Shown here piece after piece: positions 1 to 4,905 of a stretch of DNA of 5,067 nt. The stretch spans positions 1-5,067 of the forward strand of contig MNXL01000090.1 in NCBI GenBank assembly GCA_001871755.1. The letters run 5' to 3'. The stretch's first letter is position 1. Each line of letters opens with the position of its first letter. A program made the translations under genes and the position numbers. Source of the stretch: Anaerolineae bacterium CG2_30_64_16. GTDB taxonomy: Bacteria > Chloroflexota > Anaerolineae > CG2-30-64-16. The notes beneath the pieces are model-generated. The model was not told the origin of the DNA. It saw nothing but the letters and a program-made list of their open reading frames with translations, and ran no database searches.

Positions 1-999
1 CCGCTGGGCATCACTCACGCGGGCCAGTGGCTGACGAGCGGCGATCCGATGGCCCGGCTCGGCGCCGGCAGGAGCGCTGCTCACGACACAGAGCCAGCTA
101 TCGCCGCCCCGGCATCGCCCGGGCGAGAGTTGGTGCCCGGCGCCACCGGCGAGGCCTTCCCGCCACTGGATGTGATCTTCCCAGTGCTGCACGGCCCGTA
201 TGGCGAGGATGGCACGGTTCAGGGGCTGTTCGAATTGGCCGGTGTGCCTTACGTCGGGTGCGGGGTGCTGGCCAGCGCGCTGGCGATGGACAAGATCGCC
301 AGCAAAGAACTGTTCGCGGCCCACGGTCTGCCGGTGACGGCCGGGCGGGCGGTCAAGCGGAAGACGTGGGAAGCCGATCCGGCAGCGGTGCTCAGCGGAT
401 TGGAGGCCGCGCTGGGCTACCCGATGTTCGTCAAGCCGGCCAACCTGGGCTCCAGCATTGGGGTCAGCAAGGCGCAGGACCGGGAGAGCCTGCGGGCTGC
501 ATTGGATGAAGCGGCACGTTATGATCGCAGACTGCTGGTGGAAGCCGCGGTGCCCAACGCCCGAGAGATCGAATGCAGTGTGTTGGGCAACGACGACCCT
601 ATCGCATCGGCGCCGGGTGAGGTCGTGGCATCCAATGAGTTCTACGACTACGCCGCCAAGTACATCGACGGCAAATCGCAACTCCTGATCCCGGCGCCGA
701 TCCCGACCGAGACCGCGGCTCGAGTTCGCGAACTGGCAGTGCGGGCGTTTCTGGCCATCGACGGCGCGGGGCTGGCGCGGGTGGATTTTCTGCTGAACGG
801 TGTCACGGACGAACTGTATCTGAACGAGATCAACACGATGCCCGGCTTCACCGAGATCAGTATGTACCCGAAGCTATGGGAGGCCAGCGGCATCCCCTAT
901 TCTGAGTTGATCGACCGGCTGATCGAGCTGGCATTGGAGCGGCACACGGATCGCGGGCGTTCCCTGACGACATACAACGGGGCGATGCCGGCCGCATAG
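1..999 (+). CDS. ddl: D-alanine--D-alanine ligase, 5'-truncated
   Basis: ATP-grasp ligase that joins two D-alanines in the cytoplasm (EC 6.3.2.4) to supply the D-Ala-D-Ala end of the peptidoglycan pentapeptide. Frame 1 is open from the first base, and its first residues (PLGITHAGQW) match the end of the Ddl N-terminal domain. The true start therefore lies upstream, roughly 40 residues away, and the ATG at 49 is internal. Of 332 visible residues, these motifs are present: HGPYGEDG (64-71), MDK (96-98), the glycine/serine loop KPANLGSSIGV (from 145), YDYAAKY (215-221), RVDF (260-263, Asp262) and NEINTMPG (275-282). Asp262, Glu276 and Asn278 are the expected Mg ligands. The Tyr of AKY (221) corresponds to E. 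coli DdlB Tyr216, the residue associated with D-Ala rather than D-lactate specificity. No frameshift is seen. Its place before ftsQ is typical of dcw clusters. The stop is TAG at 997-999. Confidence 0.96.
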   Translation, partial: PLGITHAGQWLTSGDPMARLGAGRSAAHDTEPAIAAPASPGRELVPGATGEAFPPLDVIFPVLHGPYGEDGTVQGLFELAGVPYVGCGVLASALAMDKIASKELFAAHGLPVTAGRAVKRKTWEADPAAVLSGLEAALGYPMFVKPANLGSSIGVSKAQDRESLRAALDEAARYDRRLLVEAAVPNAREIECSVLGNDDPIASAPGEVVASNEFYDYAAKYIDGKSQLLIPAPIPTETAARVRELAVRAFLAIDGAGLARVDFLLNGVTDELYLNEINTMPGFTEISMYPKLWEASGIPYSELIDRLIELALERHTDRGRSLTTYNGAMPAA

Positions 1000-1029
1000 T
1001 CAGGCGCAAGACGGGCATATGGATCGGTT

Positions 1030-1071
1030 GGTCTGGCCGAGTCACGGTGGCTCGGTCAGGAGACCGGCCAC
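1030..1071 (+). promoter_or_regulatory. Two overlapping alternative stem-loops in the ddl-ftsQ spacer
   Basis: Two RNA hairpins can form here but not together. Hairpin A pairs GGTCT (1030-1034) with AGACC (1061-1065) and GGCCGAG (1035-1041) with CTCGGTC (1051-1057, one G-U), leaving a 3-nt bulge and a 9-nt loop. Hairpin B pairs GTGGC (1047-1051) with GCCAC (1067-1071) and CGGTC (1053-1057) with GACCG (1062-1066), with one bulged T and an AGGA loop. A run of six T (1083-1088) begins 11 nt after hairpin B, too far for a textbook intrinsic terminator. The layout resembles an attenuator that tunes ftsQAZ readthrough, but function is inference; chance pairing in GC-rich DNA is possible. Confidence 0.4.
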
Positions 1072-1103
1072 AGCCCCTCCGATTTTTTGAGAAGCTACGG
1101 GAA

Positions 1104-1108
1104 AAGGA
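1104..1108 (+). promoter_or_regulatory. ftsQ ribosome binding site
   Basis: AAGGA lies 11 nt before the ATG at 1120, a long but workable spacing. It supports the ATG at 1120 over the in-frame TTG at 1087, which has only CCTCCGATTT before it and no Shine-Dalgarno match. Confidence 0.6.
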
Positions 1109-1119
1109 CACTGAGTCAA

Positions 1120-2004
1120 ATGACCACCCGTCGGCGCAAGAAAACCTCGGCGCAGCCGGCCGAGCCGACGCAACCGGCCTGGCGCCAGCCGCCACCCAAG
1201 CGACGCACCCAGGTGCGGCGCACCCAGGCAGTGGTGCAACGCGTCGACGGGCTCCCCGATCGGGCAGCCGGCGGAGCCTCTCAGTGGCTCAAGCTGCTGC
1301 TGGCCGCTCCGAAAGACCCGCGCGCGACCGGGCGACGGTTGGCCATAGGGCTCGCCGCCATCGCGCTGGTGATAGGATTCGTCCAGTTGACCCAGGGCAA
1401 CCTGTTCACCGTGTCCGCGGCGGGGACGCAGATTCGCGGGTGCCAGCGGGTGTCGACCGAAGCGGTGTATGCGGCCAGCGCTTTAGACCAGCAGAATCTC
1501 TTCTCCATCCAGCCGGCCGCGGCCGTTGCACGCATCGAGGCGCTGCCGGGGGTTGCAGCCACCAGCATCCATGTGAGGCTGCCGGATCAGGTGATCATCG
1601 ACGTACGGGAGTATGCGCCGCTAGTGGCCTTGCAGGTGGTCACGACCACGGTTTGGCTGGCGGACGACGGCACACAGATCCCGATGGTTGGCGATCCACC
1701 GCCGCTGTCGCTGATCGATGTGAACGGCGCGGCCGTAGCCCCAGAGGGATACCTGCAGCCCCAGGTGTTGGCCAATCTGAAGGCGCTGCATACGGCCCGG
1801 TCGGATTTGACTGCCGTCTACCACGGCACGCTGGAAGGGCTGTATTTTCGGGCCGCGGGCGGCTGGACTGTCTACCTGGGTGACGGCGCGCAGATGGACT
1901 CAAGATTGGCGTTATTGGCGGCGACCGAACGTGACATCATCGCGCACGGCCGACGCGTCGATGTGATCGACATGCGTTTTGATGGTCATGCGCTGCTGAG
2001 ATAG
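1120..2004 (+). CDS. ftsQ: Cell division protein FtsQ/DivIB
   Basis: Single-pass membrane protein of the divisome that, with FtsB/FtsL-type partners, links the cytoplasmic ring to septal peptidoglycan synthesis. The predicted product has 294 residues. Residues 1-72 are a basic, proline-rich cytoplasmic tail (RRRKK at 4-8). Residues 74-91 form one hydrophobic transmembrane segment (LAIGLAAIALVIGFVQL). Residues about 95-165 fit a POTRA domain, including the ALPGVAATSIHVRLPDQV stretch typical of the family. Residues about 166-294 form the beta domain, ending in VDVIDMRFDGHALLR, close to the usual FtsQ C-terminal strand. Sequence identity in this family is low, so the call rests on topology, the POTRA pattern, the C-terminal motif and position between ddl and ftsA. 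The ATG at 1120 is preferred to the TTG at 1087, which would add 11 residues without a ribosome binding site. The ftsA start follows 35 nt after the stop. Confidence 0.9.
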   Translation: MTTRRRKKTSAQPAEPTQPAWRQPPPKRRTQVRRTQAVVQRVDGLPDRAAGGASQWLKLLLAAPKDPRATGRRLAIGLAAIALVIGFVQLTQGNLFTVSAAGTQIRGCQRVSTEAVYAASALDQQNLFSIQPAAAVARIEALPGVAATSIHVRLPDQVIIDVREYAPLVALQVVTTTVWLADDGTQIPMVGDPPPLSLIDVNGAAVAPEGYLQPQVLANLKALHTARSDLTAVYHGTLEGLYFRAAGGWTVYLGDGAQMDSRLALLAATERDIIAHGRRVDVIDMRFDGHALLR

Positions 2005-2030
2005 ACTGACCTGCGGGACGACAGAGAACC

Positions 2031-2035
2031 GAGGA
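2031..2035 (+). promoter_or_regulatory. ftsA ribosome binding site
   Basis: GAGGA sits 4 nt before the GTG at 2040, a short spacing. It selects this GTG, whose product starts (M)SELICAIDVGTTK, exactly where FtsA proteins normally begin relative to the phosphate-1 loop. The overlapping GTG at 2044 is out of frame. Confidence 0.65.
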
Positions 2036-2039
2036 ACAC

Positions 2040-3275
2040 GTGAGTGAGCTGATCTGTGCCATCGACGTTGGCACCACCAAGATCTGTGCCCTGATCGGCG
2101 AGCTGGACGACGAAAACAACCTGCGCATCATCGGGGTGGGCCGCGTGCCGGCCGCGGGGCTGCGCCGGGGAGTGGTTGTCAACACTGCCGAAGCCACGGC
2201 CGTGATTGGCCAGGCCGTGGCCGCGGCCGAAGCCACGGCCAACCAGGTGATGGAAGCGGCTTTTGTGGGCATCGCCGGCAGTCACATCAACGCGATCGGC
2301 AGCAAAGGCGTGGTGGCGGTGGGCCGCAACGGACGCAGCATCACCCGCGATGACACGCTCCGCGCGCAGGAGCAGGCGCGTAACATTGCTCTGCCGCACA
2401 ACCGAGACATCATCCACACTGTCCCCCGGGGCTACACGGTAGACGACCAGCCCGGTATCCATGACCCGGTGGGCATGTTCGGCTACCGGCTGGAGGTCGA
2501 CGCCAGCATCATCACCGGCGCATCTTCAGCCATCACGAACCTGGTAAGCTGCGTACAATCCAACGGCGTGGCCATCGAGGATCTGGTGCTGGAGCCGCTG
2601 GCCTCTGCCGAAGCGGTGCTCACGGACGACGAACGTCAGCTCGGGGTGGCCGTGGTAGACATTGGTGGCGGCACCACCGATGTGGCCATCTACCTGGAAT
2701 CGGCGCCCTGGCACACCGTGGTGATGGAGATCGGTGGCGACCACTTCATCCGGGACGTGGCCACCGGCCTGCGGATGCCCTATGGTAAGGCCGAGGCGTT
2801 GATCAAGCAGTTCGGCCACGTGTTGCCCAGCCACGTGCCGTCCGATGCCGAGGTACGCAGTGGTGCGTTCGGCGAAACGCCCTACCAGGTGGTCAACCGC
2901 CGCGCCCTTGCCGAGATCCTGAACGCGCGCGCCGCCGAGCTTGTCGAGCTGATCCTGCGCGAGTTCAAGCGCAGTGGCTACGACGAAATGTTGCCTGCCG
3001 GCATTGTGCTCGCCGGCGGAGTGGCCCAGTTGGCCGGTTTTTCCGAGTTGTGCCGCGACGATCTGCAATGGCCGGTGCGCGTGGGGCGACCAGCGGGCAT
3101 TGCCAGCTCCGTCATGGACCTCAGCAGCCCCGAATACGCCACTGGCGTGGGCTTGCTGCTGTGGGGCCTGCGCCGTGGCGCCGTGCACCGGGTTGCCGAG
3201 CCACCTGCTTCACAGTTCTTCGAACGAATATTGAAGTGGCTCAAAAACCTATTGCCGGTCTCAGGAATTTCGTGA
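2040..3275 (+). CDS. ftsA: Cell division protein FtsA, actin-like membrane tether of FtsZ
   Basis: Actin-fold ATPase that binds the FtsZ C-terminal peptide and anchors the Z-ring to the inner face of the membrane. The product has 411 residues, a normal length. Visible elements in order: phosphate-1 loop AIDVGTTK (7-14); the FtsA-specific 1C domain at about 84-165, containing the IHTVPRGYTVDD...GIHDPVGM region (125-146); phosphate-2 loop VDIGGGTTDVAIY (206-218); adenosine motif GIVLAGGVAQLAGF (321-334); and a C-terminal amphipathic helix SQFFERILKWLKNLL (391-405) that fits the membrane-targeting sequence. The 1C domain and C-terminal helix separate it from MreB, DnaK and PilM. Translation starts at GTG. 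ftsQ ends 35 nt upstream and ftsZ begins 100 nt downstream, so it is most simply part of one dcw transcript. The reading frame is intact and all nucleotide-binding motifs are present. Confidence 0.97.
   Translation: MSELICAIDVGTTKICALIGELDDENNLRIIGVGRVPAAGLRRGVVVNTAEATAVIGQAVAAAEATANQVMEAAFVGIAGSHINAIGSKGVVAVGRNGRSITRDDTLRAQEQARNIALPHNRDIIHTVPRGYTVDDQPGIHDPVGMFGYRLEVDASIITGASSAITNLVSCVQSNGVAIEDLVLEPLASAEAVLTDDERQLGVAVVDIGGGTTDVAIYLESAPWHTVVMEIGGDHFIRDVATGLRMPYGKAEALIKQFGHVLPSHVPSDAEVRSGAFGETPYQVVNRRALAEILNARAAELVELILREFKRSGYDEMLPAGIVLAGGVAQLAGFSELCRDDLQWPVRVGRPAGIASSVMDLSSPEYATGVGLLLWGLRRGAVHRVAEPPASQFFERILKWLKNLLPVSGIS
2187..2240 (+). repeat. 15-bp direct repeat with a central complementary arm, inside ftsA
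   Basis: GCCGAAGCCACGGCC occurs perfectly at 2187-2201 and 2226-2240, 39 bp apart and in the same frame; both encode AEAT (FtsA residues 50-53 and 63-66). Between them, GGCCGTGGC (2213-2221) is the exact complement of GCCACGGCC found at 2193-2201 and 2232-2240. Either flank could form a 9-bp stem with the central arm (11- and 10-nt loops). This may simply reflect alanine-rich coding in GC-rich DNA. Confidence 0.6.
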
Positions 3276-3321
3276 GATTCAATGCAGTGTGTGACAGACA
3301 TGGTCTTGAGATGGAGTCATC

Positions 3322-3336
3322 GTTACCCTGGGCAAC
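3322..3336 (+). promoter_or_regulatory. Near-palindrome in the ftsA-ftsZ spacer
   Basis: GTTACCC T GGGCAAC is a 15-bp inverted repeat with one mismatched pair, centred 47 nt before the ftsZ ATG. The one-base centre makes it unsuitable as an RNA hairpin, so if functional it would be a protein-binding site. A related ACCCTGG-CAGCG follows at 3349-3360. I recognise no regulator for it. I also found no convincing -35/-10 pair in 3276-3375. Confidence 0.25.
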
Positions 3337-3362
3337 GCTGATTCCATCACCCTGGCAGCGAA

Positions 3363-3368
3363 AAGGAG
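3363..3368 (+). promoter_or_regulatory. ftsZ ribosome binding site
   Basis: AAGGAG lies 7 nt before the ATG at 3376. It is the strongest Shine-Dalgarno sequence in the window by match and spacing, in line with the high FtsZ level cells need compared with FtsA (GTG start, 4-nt spacing) and FtsQ (11-nt spacing). Confidence 0.85.
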
Positions 3369-3375
3369 TGGTCAA

Positions 3376-4452
3376 ATGAACCCGAGAGGACAACAGACAG
3401 CATTCGTGGAGAACCCAGCCCAAATCAAGGTGCTGGGCATTGGCGGCGGCGGCTCCAATGCCGTCAACCGCATGATCGAGCAGGGTCTACAGGGCGTTGA
3501 GTTCGTGGCCGTCAACACCGACGCTCAGGCTCTGATGCTCTCGAACGCACCGCAACGCTTGCGGATCGGCGACAAGCTCACCAAAGGGCTCGGCGCCGGC
3601 GGCCACTCGGAGATCGGTGAGAAGGCCGCGAATGAGTCAGCCGAGGAGCTCAAGGGGCTGCTGAAGGGCGCCGACATGGTCTTCGTGACCGGCGGCATGG
3701 GGGGCGGCACCGGCACCGGCGCCGCGCCCATCATCGCCAAACTCGCCAAGGAGACCGGCGCGTTGACAATCGGCGTCGTGACCAAGCCGTTCACCTTCGA
3801 AGGCAACCGGCGCCGGCGGGTGGCCGATGATGGCATCAAGCGGCTGCGAGACAGCGTCGATACCCTGATCGTCATCCCCAACGACCGGCTGTTGCAGGTC
3901 GTGGACAAAAAGGCGAGCATCCAGCAGGCCTTCCGCGTGGCCGACGACGTGTTGCGCCAGGGCATCCAGGGCATTTCCGAGCTCATCACCATCCCCGGCC
4001 TGATCAACCTGGACTTTGCGGACGTGCGCAGCGTGATGAGCGAGGGCGGCTCCGCGCTGATGGCGATCGGCCAGTCCAACGGCGATAGCCGGGCGCAAAC
4101 AGCCGCGGAACAGGCGATCCACAGCTCGTTGCTCGATGTCACCATCGACGGCGCCCAGGGCATCCTGTTCAACGTCACCGGCGGCGCCGACCTCAGCCTC
4201 TACGAGGTCAACGAGGCCGCGGAGATCATCCGCCGCACCGCCGACCCGGATGCCAACATCATCTTCGGCGCGGTGGTCGATCCCGACATGAAGGACGGCA
4301 TCCGCATCACGGTGATCGCCACCGGGTTCGACGCGATCAAAGACCAGGCGCTGACCCCGGCCGAGGAAAGCAAGACCCTGGAGTTTCCGAAGCGAACCTT
4401 CGAGCGCGACGATCTGGATATCCCGGCCTTCTTGCGCCGCGCGCGCCAATAA
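3376..4452 (+). CDS. ftsZ: Cell division protein FtsZ, tubulin-like GTPase
   Basis: Forms the cytoplasmic Z-ring by GTP-dependent polymerisation and recruits the divisome. The product has 358 residues, short for FtsZ. Visible elements: nucleotide loop GIGGGGSN (21-28); VNTDAQAL (47-54); T3 loop GAGGHSEIG (73-81); tubulin signature TGGMGGGTGTG (105-115); KPFTFEGNRRRR (137-148); and T7 synergy loop NLDFAD (211-216), whose Asp213 and Asp216 complete the GTPase site of the neighbouring subunit. The globular part ends near residue 318. A linker of only about 26 residues leads to the conserved C-terminal peptide DDLDIPAFLRR (345-355), which binds FtsA. The short length is therefore due to linker reduction, not truncation. 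The T3 loop has GHS where ANP is usual. Start choice is fixed by AAGGAG 7 nt upstream. A strong hairpin follows 41 nt after the TAA. Confidence 0.99.
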   Translation: MNPRGQQTAFVENPAQIKVLGIGGGGSNAVNRMIEQGLQGVEFVAVNTDAQALMLSNAPQRLRIGDKLTKGLGAGGHSEIGEKAANESAEELKGLLKGADMVFVTGGMGGGTGTGAAPIIAKLAKETGALTIGVVTKPFTFEGNRRRRVADDGIKRLRDSVDTLIVIPNDRLLQVVDKKASIQQAFRVADDVLRQGIQGISELITIPGLINLDFADVRSVMSEGGSALMAIGQSNGDSRAQTAAEQAIHSSLLDVTIDGAQGILFNVTGGADLSLYEVNEAAEIIRRTADPDANIIFGAVVDPDMKDGIRITVIATGFDAIKDQALTPAEESKTLEFPKRTFERDDLDIPAFLRRARQ

Positions 4453-4492
4453 CAGTCCCGTTGCGGGGTCCGACCACTCTCCCAATGTCCTG

Positions 4493-4534
4493 ACGTTTCC
4501 CGGTGCGAGTCCTCGGCTTGCACCGGGAATACGT
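4493..4534 (+). terminator. Strong stem-loop after ftsZ, probable terminator or mRNA 3' end
   Basis: TTCCCGGTGCGAG (4497-4509) pairs with CTTGCACCGGGAA (4517-4529) around a 7-nt loop, with one G-U pair. ACGT (4493-4496) pairs with ACGT (4531-4534) across one bulged T (4530), giving about 17 bp. It starts 41 nt after the ftsZ stop. No U-tract follows (next bases GGATGCTGC), so it is not a canonical intrinsic terminator. It could terminate without a U-tract, act with Rho, or protect the 3' end of the ftsZ message. Confidence 0.6.
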
Positions 4535-4545
4535 GGATGCTGCTT

Positions 4546-4580
4546 GCCCGCCAACGGGAAGCCAGCCCACATTGGCGGGT
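4546..4580 (+). terminator. Second stem-loop after ftsZ, possible backup terminator
   Basis: CCCGCCAA (4547-4554) pairs exactly with TTGGCGGG (4572-4579), extendable by a G-U pair (4546/4580). The 17-nt interior can form a small GGG/CCC stem (4556-4558 with 4566-4568). A short TTTT run occurs only 18 nt later (4598-4601), so terminator function is uncertain. Confidence 0.4.
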
Positions 4581-4653
4581 GCGCCGGAAACAATAACTTT
4601 TCTGAGCCTCCCCTGAAGACACCCGGCCAGGAGTTCAACCTTAAATTTAGATG

Positions 4654-4689
4654 CCGCGCGCCGGTTTTTGCGTTCAACGCGTCGCGCGG
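4654..4689 (+). repeat. Nested inverted repeats overlapping the nrdR promoter -35 area
   Basis: CCGCGCG (4654-4660) is repeated in inverted form as CGCGCGG (4683-4689). Inside lies the 11-bp palindrome GCGTTCAACGC (4670-4680). The latter covers the only plausible -35 element (TTCAAC, 4673-4678), and the outer right arm ends just before the extended -10. GTTCAAC also occurs at 4633-4639. This could be an additional operator or a chance GC-rich repeat. Confidence 0.35.
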
Positions 4690-4700
4690 TGTGATATACT
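4673..4700 (+). promoter_or_regulatory. Probable extended -10 promoter for nrdR
   Basis: TGTGATATACT (4690-4700) contains TATACT (4695-4700), a 5/6 match to TATAAT, preceded by the TGTGn extension typical of extended -10 promoters. A weak -35 candidate, TTCAAC (4673-4678), lies 16 nt upstream. Transcription would begin near 4707, leaving a leader of about 200 nt before nrdR. Both NrdR boxes would then fall just downstream of the start, where bound repressor would block initiation or clearance. Confidence 0.6.
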
Positions 4701-4715
4701 CTTTGTGCCTCAATC

Positions 4716-4731
4716 CTACTACATATTGTAT
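4716..4731 (+). promoter_or_regulatory. NrdR box 1 (operator)
   Basis: The 16-mer ctaCTACATATTGtat matches the NrdR-box consensus acaCwAtATaTwGtgt at 12 of 16 positions, including the key C and G and the central ATAT. It lies 31 bp (start to start) upstream of a second, better box. NrdR sites normally occur as such pairs about three helical turns apart. Assignment rests on consensus match, pairing, spacing and the nrdR gene downstream. Confidence 0.72.
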
Positions 4732-4746
4732 GCAGAATAACTGGAA

Positions 4747-4762
4747 ATACTATATATTGTAT
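4747..4762 (+). promoter_or_regulatory. NrdR box 2 (operator)
   Basis: The 16-mer ataCTATATATTGtat matches the consensus acaCwAtATaTwGtgt at 14 of 16 positions. Fifteen base pairs separate it from box 1, the usual gap in NrdR operators. It is about 144 bp before the nrdR ATG, implying that NrdR represses its own transcription unit, which may include a ribonucleotide reductase gene beyond the window. Confidence 0.8.
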
Positions 4763-4777
4763 CTTATGTCACATGGA

Positions 4778-4802
4778 CCGGCTCACACAGGCGTGAGCGC
4801 GG
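4778..4802 (+). other. Stem-loop in the nrdR leader
   Basis: GCTCAC (4781-4786) pairs with GTGAGC (4793-4798) around the loop ACAGGC. The stem is extended by CCG (4778-4780) with CGG (4800-4802) across one bulged G. It begins 15 nt after NrdR box 2 and would be within the transcribed leader. There is no T-run after it, so it is not an obvious terminator. Its role is unknown. Confidence 0.4.
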
Positions 4803-4891
4803 CCCCGTCACCCCATCACCGAGCAAAACACCGGCGATCAGACACAATCAACTGCGTACGAACAGCATCATGCCCGTCACCAGGGACTAAC

Positions 4892-4898
4892 AAAGGGG
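4892..4898 (+). promoter_or_regulatory. nrdR ribosome binding site
   Basis: AAAGGGG lies 7 nt before the ATG at 4906 and fixes that start. The product then begins MHCPYCG, the universal NrdR N-terminus. Confidence 0.75.
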
Positions 4899-4905
4899 TT
4901 ACGCC

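Larger units (their letters stand above)
4453..4905 (+). other. Intergenic regulatory region between ftsZ and nrdR
   Basis: This 453-nt stretch has no credible gene. A frame open from 4544 to 5047 overlaps nrdR in another frame and resembles no protein family I know. The first third is GC-rich and carries two stem-loops (4493-4534 and 4546-4580), consistent with the end of the ftsZ transcript. The middle, about 4690-4770, is a marked AT-rich island with the promoter and NrdR boxes. The last part, 4771-4905, is a C/A-rich leader with one clear hairpin (4778-4802). I looked for a cobalamin riboswitch, relevant because nrdJ often follows nrdR, and did not recognise its B12 box. Confidence 0.8.

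Noticed and set aside
49..999. ddl starting at the internal ATG at 49
   Set aside because: The frame is open upstream to base 1 and encodes family-typical residues there, so the gene starts outside the window.
1019..1090. Possible 23-codon leader peptide before ftsQ
   Set aside because: It lacks a good ribosome binding site and has no run of regulatory codons. It is mentioned only as part of the attenuator finding and not called as a gene.
4623..4669. CCGGC/GCCGG followed by TTTTT as an intrinsic terminator
   Set aside because: Only five base pairs close a loop of more than 30 nt, so the stem is too weak, and it lies inside the promoter region.
3637..4713. Long minus-strand open frame opposite ftsZ
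   Set aside because: It is a shadow of the GC-rich ftsZ coding strand. The forward frame has every FtsZ motif and a good ribosome binding site.
4726..4758. Alternative promoter TTGTAT...TATATA within the AT-rich island
   Set aside because: The 19-nt or longer spacer and weak -35 make it less likely than the extended -10 at 4690-4700, and these bases are better explained by the NrdR boxes.
4870..4890. Six-codon upstream frame (MPVTRD) before nrdR
   Set aside because: No Shine-Dalgarno sequence precedes it and its length is easily random.
4771..4905. Cobalamin riboswitch in the nrdR leader
   Set aside because: No recognisable B12 box or conserved core was found. The leader is mostly unstructured C/A-rich sequence with one small hairpin.
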